A stretch of 64,000 nt of DNA from Fen-178 sp963722575 (GTDB lineage Bacteria; Acidobacteriota; Terriglobia; Bryobacterales; Bryobacteraceae). The stretch is taken from positions 1,984,001 through 2,048,000 of the forward strand of contig CAVRNR010000022.1 of the NCBI GenBank assembly GCA_963722575.1. The letters run 5' to 3'. A program made the position numbers and the translations under genes. Within the stretch, counting starts at the first letter, position 1; every line of letters starts with the position of its first letter. This document shows, in pieces, positions 41,468-49,537 of this stretch. Under the pieces are notes generated by a model. The model was given only the letters and a program-made list of their open reading frames with translations, did not search any database and was not told the DNA's origin.

Positions 41468-42149
41468 AGCCCTGCGAACCGAGGTCTACGAAGCCAATCT
41501 CGAGTTGGTGCGCCGCGGCCTGGTTCTGTACACATTCGGAAACGCCAGCGGCCTCTCGCGCGACGACGGCCTGGTGGCCATCAAGCCCAGCGGTGTTCCC
41601 TACGAGAAGATGACGCCCGCCGACATGGTGATCGTGGATCTCGATGGCCGCGTGGTGGAAGGCGCCCTGCGCCCGTCTTCCGATTTGCCCACGCACCTGG
41701 CCCTCTATCGCGCCTTCCCTGGGATCGGCGGCGTAGTGCACACCCACTCGCGCCACGCCACCGCCTGGGCGCAAGCTTGCCGCGAGATCCCCTGCTTCGG
41801 CACCACACACGCCGATTACTTCCACGGCCCGGTGCCGGTGACCGCCCCGCTCACGCCCGCGGAAATCGAATCCGAATACGAAGCCAACACGGGTGTAGCG
41901 ATCATCCGTTTATTGGAAGCCCGCGACCCACTCGGCTGCCCCGCCGCGCTAGTGGCCGGACACGGCCCCTTCACCTGGGGGCAATCGCCCGCCGCCGCTG
42001 CGCACATGGCAGCAATCGTCGAGGAGCTTGCCGCCATGGCCTGCCAGACGCTGCTCATCAACCCCGCCGCGGCGCCCATCTCCGACCCACTGCGCGACAA
42101 GCACTACTTCCGCAAGCACGGGCCGAAGGCGTACTACGGACAGAGGTAG
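41460..42149 (+). CDS. araD: L-ribulose-5-phosphate 4-epimerase (AraD), class II aldolase family
   Basis: 229 residues from GTG 41460, overlapping the araB stop by 8 nt; the frame is open upstream only as a shadow of araB. Motifs: YTFGNASGLSRDDGLVAIKP, zinc ligands HTHSRHATAWAQ (two His), catalytic/ligand region HGPFTWGQ and the AraD-type end DKHYFRKHGPKAYYGQ. It turns L-ribulose-5-phosphate into D-xylulose-5-phosphate for the pentose phosphate pathway. Last gene of the arabinose operon. Confidence 0.94.
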   Translation: MLEALRTEVYEANLELVRRGLVLYTFGNASGLSRDDGLVAIKPSGVPYEKMTPADMVIVDLDGRVVEGALRPSSDLPTHLALYRAFPGIGGVVHTHSRHATAWAQACREIPCFGTTHADYFHGPVPVTAPLTPAEIESEYEANTGVAIIRLLEARDPLGCPAALVAGHGPFTWGQSPAAAAHMAAIVEELAAMACQTLLINPAAAPISDPLRDKHYFRKHGPKAYYGQR

Positions 42150-42173
42150 CGGAAAACGAAAGAAGGCTGCACC

Positions 42174-42199
42174 CATTCGCTATTCGCGAATCGCGAATG
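42174..42199. promoter_or_regulatory. 26-bp palindrome, probable autoregulatory operator
   Basis: CATTCGCTATTCGCGAATCG followed by CGAATG is symmetric around TTCGCGAA with one mismatched pair of positions. It ends 12 nt before the ATG of the winged-helix gene at 42212, so a bound protein would cover the promoter or ribosome binding site. This is the usual position of a toxin-antitoxin operator. Confidence 0.7.
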
Positions 42200-42211
42200 T
42201 AGAATGGAATC

Positions 42212-42739
42212 ATGGCTCTTAAGCCCCAAGACGTCGCCGTGATCTTGAAGCTCTGCCGGTACGGATCTTTAAGACCCCCGTATTCTCAAATCGCGCTGGA
42301 TCTCTTAATGAGCCCGTCCGAGGTGCACGCGGCCGTGAAGCGGGCACAGGCTTCCCACCTCCTGCATGGCTCGGAATTGGGTGAGCGTCCGAACCTGCCG
42401 GCCTTGACCGAGTTCCTGGTTCATGGGTTGAAGTATGCCTTCCCGGCGGAGCGGGGCGAACCCACGCGGGGTGTGCCAACTTCCTACGCCGCCGAACCCT
42501 TGCGACAGGTGATTGCACTTGGCAATGACCTGCCGCCCGTCTGGCCATACCCGGAAGGGCGCGAAAGGGGTTTCGCTTTTGAGCCGTTGTATAAGCTCGC
42601 ACCCGCCGCCGCCCTGCGCGACGCTGTCCTGTACGAGTACCTGGCATTGGTGGACGCCCTTCGGGACGGCCGCGCCCGCGAACGCAAGCTAGCCGAAGAG
42701 ATGATTGTCAAACGGCTTCGTTCCCAGACGCATGCGTGA
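42212..42739 (+). CDS. Winged-helix protein of a wHTH/nucleotidyltransferase pair
   Basis: 175 residues. The N-terminal 60 residues form a wHTH: YSQIALDLLMSPSEVHAAVK with MSPSEVHAAVKRA as the recognition helix. A conserved middle block follows (FLVHGLKYAFPAERGEPTRG, PTSYAAEPL, PVWPYPEGRERG), ending in a helical tail (LYEYLALVDALRDGRARERK). I know this layout as a recurrent gene upstream of a nucleotidyltransferase. It probably binds the palindrome before it and may act as antitoxin. Stop overlaps the partner start by 8 nt. Confidence 0.75.
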   Translation: MALKPQDVAVILKLCRYGSLRPPYSQIALDLLMSPSEVHAAVKRAQASHLLHGSELGERPNLPALTEFLVHGLKYAFPAERGEPTRGVPTSYAAEPLRQVIALGNDLPPVWPYPEGRERGFAFEPLYKLAPAAALRDAVLYEYLALVDALRDGRARERKLAEEMIVKRLRSQTHA

Positions 42740-43424
42740 CAACAACTACCAGCTCTTGGTGTCGGCAGCACGGTTGCTCAAGCCGCTGCTGGATGAACTG
42801 GTGTTCACTGGCGGCTGCGTCACGGGTTTGATGATTACGGACGAAGCTGCGCCGGCCAATCGGCCGACCATGGATGTGGATGCGATTGCCGAAATCACAT
42901 CGTACGTTGAATACAACAGGTTCTCCGAACGCCTCCGAGGGATCGGCTTCAGCGAGGACACGAGCGAAGGCGCGCCTGTTTGCCGCTGGAAAAACGGTGA
43001 GATCGCCTTCGATGCGATGCCTCTGGACGAGAAGGTCCTCGGCTTCTCGAATCGATGGTACAGAACAGCCGTGCTAACAGCGGACCGGGTCACGCTGGAG
43101 CCGTCGCTTGAGGTCCGAATTGTCACAGCGCCTTGCTTTCTGGCTACCAAGCTTGCGGCCTTTAAAGGCCGTGGCGGCGGAGGGTATCTCGGCAGCCATG
43201 ACCTGGAGGACCTCATCTCCGTGGTTGACGGCCGGCCCAGCTTGGCGGACGAATTGCGAGCCGCGTCGGACGATCTTCATGCTTACGTGGCAGCGGAGGT
43301 GGGCGCGCTCCTGGAAGATCCGCGCTTCATTGACGCTCTGCCCGGACACCTCTTGCCCGACGCCGCCAGCCAGGCGAGGATTGGTCTTGTGTTGCGCCGG
43401 TTGAGAGACATCTCCCGACGCTAA
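42732..43424 (+). CDS. Nucleotidyltransferase, AbiEii-like (possible toxin)
   Basis: 230 residues from ATG 42732. VFTGGCVTGLMITDEA followed by RPTMDVDAIAEI is the minimal nucleotidyltransferase signature (GG and hxDxD with the metal-binding Asp pair). IAFDAMPLDEKVLGFSNRW supplies a further Asp, and FLATKLAAFKGRGGGGYLGSHDLEDL matches the C-terminal helix of AbiEii/MenT-type enzymes. Related toxins add nucleotides to tRNA or proteins. It is translationally coupled to the wHTH gene, so I infer a type IV-like toxin-antitoxin pair. Confidence 0.78.
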   Translation: MRDNNYQLLVSAARLLKPLLDELVFTGGCVTGLMITDEAAPANRPTMDVDAIAEITSYVEYNRFSERLRGIGFSEDTSEGAPVCRWKNGEIAFDAMPLDEKVLGFSNRWYRTAVLTADRVTLEPSLEVRIVTAPCFLATKLAAFKGRGGGGYLGSHDLEDLISVVDGRPSLADELRAASDDLHAYVAAEVGALLEDPRFIDALPGHLLPDAASQARIGLVLRRLRDISRR

Positions 43425-43630
43425 GGGAGGCTCGTCACCAGCGCCAGCGATAAGCAGTTTCCGTCGCTCGACGACTTTCGGCAGAACGGCCCACACTTCT
43501 TCGAACGCGAGCGCGCTGCGTGAGTTGGCCCTGACGCACGCAGCATCGGCACGCCGGATGCGCTTACCCCCCGCGCCCGCCTGTTAAGATGGCGGTGATG
43601 CCCGGCCGCTTGTGAGGAGCCGACTCGACC

Positions 43631-46600
43631 ATGCCGTTTGTCCACCTGCATTGCCATACCGATTACTCCCTGCTGGATGGGGCCTGCGATATCGACCAGC
43701 TCATGAAGGCCACGGTCGAGCGGAAGATGCCGGCCGTGGCCATGACCGATCACGGGAACCTGTTCGGCGCGGTCAAGTTCTATAACGCCGCCAAGGCGGC
43801 GGGCGTGCATCCCGTGATCGGGTGCGAGGTGTACGTTTCGCAACAGGGGCACAAGACGCGGTCGGACACGGACCGCTACAACCACATGATTCTGCTGTGC
43901 GAGAACCAGGAGGGGTATCGCAACCTCATCAAGCTGGTCTCGACGGGGTACCTCGAAGGGTTCTATTACAAGCCGCGCATCGATCTGGACCTGCTGGCGG
44001 AACACTCCAAAGGGCTCATCGCGTTGTCGGCGTGTCTGCGAGGGCACATCCCGGAAACGCTGCTGGCGGAGAAGTACGACGACGCGCGGCGCGTGGCGCA
44101 CACCTACGCGGATGTTTTCGGGAAGAACAACTTCTTCCTGGAAATGCAGGACCATCACCTCGACCAGGACCGGCGGCTCACTCCGGAGCTGAACCGGCTT
44201 TCGCAGGAGACGGGGCTGCCGCTGGTGGCCACCAACGACTCGCACTACCTGCGCCGGGAAGACGCGCGCGCACACGAGATCCTGTTGTGCATCCAGACCG
44301 GCAAGGGGATGAGCGACCCGACCCGCATGCGTTGGGGGGCGCCCGAGTTCTACCTGAAATCGCGCCCGGAAATGATGGAGCTGTTCGGCGAGTTGGAAGA
44401 CGCGCTCGACCGCACCTGGGAGATCGCCGAGCGCTGCAACGTCAGCCTCGAGGAGGTCAAGGAGCCTTTCCCGAAATTCGAGGTACCGGAAGGCCACTCG
44501 ACGGACACGTATTTCGAATATGTCGCGCGAATGGGATTCGAGAAGCGGCGCCCGCGCCTCGAGGCGATGCGGCTCAAGGGGGCTCTCAAGCACCACGTTG
44601 CGGAGTACGCCGAGCGGCTCGATCGCGAGATTCAGATGATCGAGAAGATGAAGTTCTCGGGATATTTTCTGATTGTCTGGGACTTCATCCGCTACGCCAG
44701 GAGCCGCGGGATTCCGGTGGGGCCGGGGCGCGGTTCGGCGGCCGGAAGCCTGGTGAGCTATGCCATGGCGATCACCGATATCGATCCACTGCAATACGGG
44801 CTGCTGTTTGAGCGCTTCCTGAACCCGGAGCGCGTCAACCTGCCCGATATCGACATCGATTTCTGCATGAACCGCCGCGGCGAGGTGATCCAATACGTCA
44901 CCGAAAAGTACGGCCGGGAACAGGTAGCTCAAATCATCACCTTCAACACGCTGGGGGCGCGGGCGGCCATCAAGGACGTCGGCCGTGCCCTCGAGATGCC
45001 GTACGCGGAGGTGGAACGCCTCACCAAGATGGTGCCCAACGTCCTCAATATCTCGCTTCCGGACGCCATGAAAATGGAGCCGGGGTTCGGCGAGGCGGCC
45101 CGGAAAGACCCGCGCGTGGACGACGTGCTCAAGGTGGCGCTGCGCCTCGAAGGCCTGGCGCGCAACTGCTCGGTGCATGCCGCCGGGGTGGTGATCTCGC
45201 CCCAGCCGCTCACGGAACTGGTGCCGCTCTACAAGACCAACCGCGACGAAATCGTGACGCAGTTCGACATGAACGGCCTCGAGAAGCTGGGGCTTCTCAA
45301 GATGGATTTCCTGGGGCTGACCACGCTCACGCTGATCGAGGGCGCGCTGCGGCTCATCCAGAAACGGCACGGCGTGGAAGTGGTGCCGGAAGATCTGCCG
45401 CTCGACGACAAGGCGACCTACGACATCTTCGCCAAGGGCTTCACCAGCGGCGTGTTCCAGTTCGAATCGAGCGGCATGCGCGACATTCTGCGGCGCTACC
45501 AGCCCAGCCGCATCGAAGACCTGACGGCGCTCAACGCCCTCTACCGGCCGGGACCGATTCAGGGCGGCATGATCGACGATTTCATCGAGCGCAAATGGGG
45601 ACGGCGCGCGGTGCAGTACGATCTTCCGGAATTGAAAGAGCTGCTGGAAGAGACGTACGGCGTCATCCTGTACCAGGAGCAGGTGATGCAGATCTCCAAC
45701 CGCCTGGCCGGCTATTCGCTCGGCGAGGCCGACGTGCTGCGCCGCGCCATGGGCAAGAAGAAGGCCGAAGAGATGGCCCGGCAGCGCGAGCATTTCATCC
45801 AGGGCGCGCTGGAGCGCGGGTTCCCGCAGAGGAAGGTCGAAAAGATCTTCGACCTGATGGAGCAGTTCGCGGGATACGGGTTCAATAAATCGCATTCGGC
45901 GGCCTATGCCTACCTGGCCTTCGTGACGGGGTACCTGAAGGCGCACTACCCGGTGGACTTCATGGCGGCGCTGCTCACCTCGGAAACCGGGAACACGGCC
46001 AAGGTGGTGAAGTACATCAACGAGTGCCGCGAGATGGGGATCACGATTCTGCCGCCCGACGTGAACCACTCGGATTGGAGTTTCACGCCGGACGAGCAGG
46101 GAATCCGCTTCGGCCTGGGCGCGGTGAAGAACCTGGGGCAATCGGCGGTAGAGGCCATCGGCAAGGCGCGCCAGGAAGTGGGCTGCTTCATTTCGCTGCA
46201 CCAGTTCTGCGAGAAGGTGGACCTGGGCGCCATCAACCGGCGCATGATCGAGAGCCTGATTCGCGCCGGCGCCATGGATTCGCTGGAGGGTACGCGCGCG
46301 CAGAAATTCGTGGCCGTGGAAGGCGCCATGGAAGCCGGACAGCGGGCCTGGCGCGACCGGGAGAGCGGGCAGGCGGGGCTCTTCGGCGAAGCCATGGCCG
46401 CGGAAGCGCACTCCGTCCCCCTGCCCAGCGTCCCCGATTTCACCGACAAAGAGAAGCTGGGCGGCGAGAAAGAAATGCTGGGCTTCTGGGTGACGGGCCA
46501 TCCGCTGGACCGCTACGCGGATAAGGTGGCGGAGTTGGCAACCCACGACAGCGGCAACCTGGAAGGCCTCAACAAGGGCGCGGAAGTGGCGCTATGCGGC

Positions 46601-47083
46601 GTGCTCACGGGCATCGCCCGCAAGCGCAACCGCGAAGGCAAGCCGTGGGCCGCGATGACGCTCGAAGACCGTAACGGCTCGGTGGAAGCGCTGGTCTTTG
46701 CGGCCAGTTTCGAGCGCCTGGCGCCGCTGGTGGTGGAAGACCAGGCGGTGATGGTGCGCGGCCTGGCGCTGCCCGAAGAGAGCGGGCCGCCCAAGATCTC
46801 GGTGCAGGAGATTGTGGCTCTGGACAACGCGCGCGTGGATCTGCCCACGGTGATTTCCATCCGCGTGTGGCTGGGCCGCAACGGAAGCCTGGACAAGGCG
46901 CGGGCGCTCGAGGAATTATTCCGCCGCAAGCCAGGCGAGACGCAGGTACGGTTGCGCCTGGAAGCGCCGCGGGATTTTTCGGTGCTGCTGGACGTGCCGG
47001 CGAAAGTGCGCCCGGACCGCGAATTCCGCAAGGCGGTGGAGCAGATCTGCGGCGTGGAAGCCATTGAGCGGGTGGCGGGGTAG
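43631..47083 (+). CDS. dnaE: DNA polymerase III alpha subunit
   Basis: 1150 residues, typical DnaE length. N-terminal PHP domain (HLHCHTDYSLLDGACD, AMTDHGNLFG, LVATNDSHYLRREDA), palm with GRGSAAGSLVSYAMAITDID and the catalytic Asp motif NLPDIDIDFCMNRRGE, fingers with VHAAGVVISPQPL and FLGLTTLT, thumb/little finger, helix-hairpin-helix (GAINRRMIESLIRAGAMDSL) and a C-terminal OB fold (VALCGVLTGIARKRNREGKP). It is the replicative polymerase. It stands alone with 206 bp of leader in which I see no certain promoter. Confidence 0.97.
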   Translation: MPFVHLHCHTDYSLLDGACDIDQLMKATVERKMPAVAMTDHGNLFGAVKFYNAAKAAGVHPVIGCEVYVSQQGHKTRSDTDRYNHMILLCENQEGYRNLIKLVSTGYLEGFYYKPRIDLDLLAEHSKGLIALSACLRGHIPETLLAEKYDDARRVAHTYADVFGKNNFFLEMQDHHLDQDRRLTPELNRLSQETGLPLVATNDSHYLRREDARAHEILLCIQTGKGMSDPTRMRWGAPEFYLKSRPEMMELFGELEDALDRTWEIAERCNVSLEEVKEPFPKFEVPEGHSTDTYFEYVARMGFEKRRPRLEAMRLKGALKHHVAEYAERLDREIQMIEKMKFSGYFLIVWDFIRYARSRGIPVGPGRGSAAGSLVSYAMAITDIDPLQYGLLFERFLNPERVNLPDIDIDFCMNRRGEVIQYVTEKYGREQVAQIITFNTLGARAAIKDVGRALEMPYAEVERLTKMVPNVLNISLPDAMKMEPGFGEAARKDPRVDDVLKVALRLEGLARNCSVHAAGVVISPQPLTELVPLYKTNRDEIVTQFDMNGLEKLGLLKMDFLGLTTLTLIEGALRLIQKRHGVEVVPEDLPLDDKATYDIFAKGFTSGVFQFESSGMRDILRRYQPSRIEDLTALNALYRPGPIQGGMIDDFIERKWGRRAVQYDLPELKELLEETYGVILYQEQVMQISNRLAGYSLGEADVLRRAMGKKKAEEMARQREHFIQGALERGFPQRKVEKIFDLMEQFAGYGFNKSHSAAYAYLAFVTGYLKAHYPVDFMAALLTSETGNTAKVVKYINECREMGITILPPDVNHSDWSFTPDEQGIRFGLGAVKNLGQSAVEAIGKARQEVGCFISLHQFCEKVDLGAINRRMIESLIRAGAMDSLEGTRAQKFVAVEGAMEAGQRAWRDRESGQAGLFGEAMAAEAHSVPLPSVPDFTDKEKLGGEKEMLGFWVTGHPLDRYADKVAELATHDSGNLEGLNKGAEVALCGVLTGIARKRNREGKPWAAMTLEDRNGSVEALVFAASFERLAPLVVEDQAVMVRGLALPEESGPPKISVQEIVALDNARVDLPTVISIRVWLGRNGSLDKARALEELFRRKPGETQVRLRLEAPRDFSVLLDVPAKVRPDREFRKAVEQICGVEAIERVAG

Positions 47084-47158
47084 TTTTTAGACACGCGATG
47101 GTGCGTCTTGGTGCCCCCGGGTCAGCGTGCTTCTCTGTTTTGGCCTCGCCCCCCCCAA

Positions 47159-47670
47159 CTATTGTGCTAGGGTGCCCACGGGCGCCAGCTTTGCATCTTT
47201 CAAGCGCTCGGCGGTTTTATTGGCGAACGGTCGCGCGAGTGTCCCGACGTTCTTTTCGTGTCCGTTCCGCATGAAGAGTCGCCGGATCGTGTCCGTATAC
47301 CGACAACCCTCTTCCCATCTTTGTCGGTCAGCCAGTAGTCAATCTTCGCTGATTCACGCCCGGCCACCGAACCCGCGGCAATCAGCATCCGTTCGGCCGT
47401 GTTGCCTTTGTGCCACTCCAGGACTTCGCCATCGAGAATATAGACACCCGGCTGATTTGGGGAAGCGCCGGAAACCACGTCGAATTGTGCCCCATCTTTA
47501 GCCTTGAGTGCCGTGATCGCTTCGGCTTGCAATTGATTCATATCGTAAGGGCATTTCACGCCGGAAGCGATCGTGAAGGCATGAACCACAAGCGCCGGTT
47601 TCTCTTGTGCGCGCACCGGTACCAGCCCCAAGGCGACCACCAAGATGGCCAGCGTCATCCGTTTGAACAT
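47159..47670 (-). pseudogene. Frameshifted DUF4410-like secreted protein
   Basis: ATG 47670 starts a signal peptide (MFKRMTLAILVVALGLVPVRAQ). The body has ILDGEVLEWHKGNTAERMLI and SVAGRESAKIDYWLTDKDGK, typical of DUF4410. After GKRVV (about nt 47300) this frame becomes nonsense, while another frame on the same strand continues sensibly as YTDTIRRLFMRNGHEKNVGT and FANKTAERLKDAKLAPVG to a TAG at 47159-47161. A single-base indel therefore splits the gene, through real decay or a sequencing error. Confidence 0.75.
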
Positions 47671-48025
47671 ATTGCTATCTCCTCTCCGCATTCTCAGCCT
47701 CCTCTCAGTAGCCGGGTCCGTCGCGCGCGGCCCCGATCCGCAAGCCTGAATCGGAACCGGCCATCTGGTCCACGCCAGCGCAGAATCGGGCCTCAGTGCG
47801 CGTATGCCGCCGGAAGCCTGTAGAGGCCTCTCAGATTAGAGGGCAAACGAGTGGCCCAAACAATCCTTTGAGACGCTCTCATCCGAAATCTACTGACTTT
47901 TGTTTTCTGACGGCCTGTTGATCCACACTTTCTTGGGGCTGATTCGGGCGGCCGGCGAACGAAGTGCTCCGGGTGGGCTTGGCAGGGCCTCCCAATTGCG
48001 GAGGTCGAGCGACAACCAGATAGCG

Positions 48026-48048
48026 TGGCGGAGGAAGAGGGATTCGAA
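48026..48048 (-). repeat. 23-bp copy of the tRNA-Ser 3' end (distal att-like repeat)
   Basis: TGGCGGAGGAAGAGGGATTC plus GAA is identical to 58564-58586, which is exactly the CCA end, acceptor strand and T-arm part of the tRNA-Ser gene. Same orientation, separated by 10.5 kb. The flanking bases differ on both sides. This is the expected distal junction of an element integrated at the tRNA 3' end. Confidence 0.9.
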
Positions 48049-48065
48049 GGGCGCCGATTTGCATC

Positions 48066-49223
48066 TCACTTCCTCGGAGCGAAGGCCATGATCGCAACGA
48101 TCGCAAGCAGCACAACCACCGCGACGATGAGCGCGAGCATGAGCCAGGGCACTTTCTTGCCGGCTACGGGTGCGGTCGCTGGAACCGGGGTCTGGGCTAC
48201 GGGGGGCGCTGGCCGCTGCGGTTGCAGGACCGGCTGAGCCCCGAACATCTGCGTATATTCCCCCGGTCCGGTGGAGGGTGCCGGCGTGGCTGGTGGTGTG
48301 AATTTGGGCCGCGCGCGAAAACTCAGGGTGGCGCTCCCTCCTGCGCGGGGGGCTGGCGGAGCAGCGGGCGCGTCCCCCCTTCCGAAGATCCGGGTGAACT
48401 CTCCCGGAGTGGACGATGGCGGCACCGCCGGTGGCGACGGTTTCTGCGGCGCGCCTGACGGCGGTGGCGGGAAAACCGGTTCAGATGCCCGCGCCTGCGA
48501 GAGCGGAGATTGAAAGAATTGTGTGAACTCGCCGGCTCCAGCTTGCGCGGGCGGCGCTGCAGGTGGGGGTAGCGGAGCGTGAGTCGGTGGCAGCGGGGGC
48601 GGTGGCGCCGAAGGCTGGAACAGCCGCGTGAACTCGCCGGGCGCGGACTGTGCGGGGGGCGCAGTTGCCGCGGGCGGCCGGGCCTGAGTCGGCGGCGGCG
48701 GCAGTGGAGCGGCCTCGCCGATGGGCTGGGGCGGCGCCGAAGGCTGGAACAGCCGCGTGAATTCGCCGGGCGCGGACTGCGCGGGGGGCGCAGTTGCCGC
48801 GGGCGGCAGTGGCGTCACAGGTGTGGCCCCCCGCGCACCGGATAGGGTCGGGGCCGGCACGTGCCGTACGCCAATGCTGGTAAACGCGTCCGGCGGCCTT
48901 CCCGCCTGGGCCGCTGCCGGCGGCGCTGGCGAAACCGCAACTTTCCGTTTGAGCTCCGCCATTCCGCCCAGCGGCTCGGTCACCACGAACGGAATCCCCT
49001 GGTTATCTCCAACTTCCAGCAGGTCGGTGCGGTCGGGCCGCAGCGACGCACGAAGTTGCTCCAGAAGCTCCGCATGCAGCCGAGCTTGCTCGCCCACGAA
49101 CAGAAACACGGCGATTCGCCGCCCCGTCGAGATCTCGCGGGCGTTGAACACCTTGACGCCTTCATCCTTCAACAGATCCAATAGTTCGTACTTCTGGTGG
49201 AATTCCATGCGCGTCCCGTCCAT
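48066..49223 (-). CDS. Degenerate kinase N-lobe protein with five GE(F/Y)T repeats and C-terminal TM anchor
   Basis: 385 residues from ATG 49223 (AAGGA upstream; ATG 49208 is possible). Residues about 1-100 follow the N-lobe of the neighbouring kinase (KYELLDLLKDEGVKVFNARE aligns with RYELREPLGQGGMGVVYRAY, and GIPFVVTEPLGGMAEL with PYFVMPLLSGMTL). The Gly-rich loop and the ATP Lys are lost and no C-lobe exists. Residues about 110-350 are a Pro/Ala linker with PGEFTRLF twice, AGEFTQFF, PGEFTRIF and PGEYTQMF, 35-47 residues apart. It ends with KKVPWLMLALIVAVVVLLAI and MAFAPRK, a single TM helix with a short basic tail, so the N-terminal part is probably cytoplasmic. Function unknown. Divergent from the kinase gene, which suggests it is a substrate or scaffold of that kinase. 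Confidence 0.8.
   Translation of the reverse strand: MDGTRMEFHQKYELLDLLKDEGVKVFNAREISTGRRIAVFLFVGEQARLHAELLEQLRASLRPDRTDLLEVGDNQGIPFVVTEPLGGMAELKRKVAVSPAPPAAAQAGRPPDAFTSIGVRHVPAPTLSGARGATPVTPLPPAATAPPAQSAPGEFTRLFQPSAPPQPIGEAAPLPPPPTQARPPAATAPPAQSAPGEFTRLFQPSAPPPPLPPTHAPLPPPAAPPAQAGAGEFTQFFQSPLSQARASEPVFPPPPSGAPQKPSPPAVPPSSTPGEFTRIFGRGDAPAAPPAPRAGGSATLSFRARPKFTPPATPAPSTGPGEYTQMFGAQPVLQPQRPAPPVAQTPVPATAPVAGKKVPWLMLALIVAVVVLLAIVAIMAFAPRK
48600..48803 (-). repeat. Near-identical 73-bp direct repeat inside the motif-protein gene
   Basis: The stretch 48601-48673 recurs at 48731-48803 (period 130 bp) with only a few changes and encodes two copies of the block APPAQSAPGEFTRLFQPSAP. High DNA identity shows a recent duplication, so motif number probably varies between strains. 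Confidence 0.75.
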
Positions 49224-49537
49224 TAATCCAGGATTTCCTTTTTGGTTTCCTGGCCAGCAGCGATTATACTCCCATCCGCTTCCATTGGAGCCGTTTCTCT
49301 CATTTCTTCCATCCCGGGCGACTCCGGCTGAGCAAGAGCCGCACCTCGCTGGACCGGAACAGGTGACCACTCAGACGCGTCATCTTTACCGTCTGCGAGC
49401 CTTCTTTGATCCATTGTTCCGCCGTCCCCCGCTGGTTGCAGAACCGCACCACAGACTGCTCATCAGGTTGTGGCAAGCGTTTTAGATCGGTATATTTCGG
49501 CCTGAAACTGCTGCATAATAGGAAGGTGGTAAGGTTT
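49224..49537. promoter_or_regulatory. Divergent intergenic region between motif protein and kinase
   Basis: 314 bp with no supported gene. It must carry both promoters. On the plus strand CATAAT at about 49513-49518 is a possible -10 box 20 nt before the kinase start and a GGAAGGTGG ribosome binding site follows, but no good -35 box is seen. Confidence 0.4.

Noticed and set aside
43421..46546. 1041-codon open frame antisense to dnaE
   Set aside because: Third-position GC bias in a GC-rich gene keeps the opposite strand open; the translation is low-complexity His/Arg/Leu-rich with no domain.
48026..48048. Possible second tRNA gene
   Set aside because: Only the 3' 23 nt match tRNA-Ser; anticodon and D-arms are absent, so it is an attachment-site copy.
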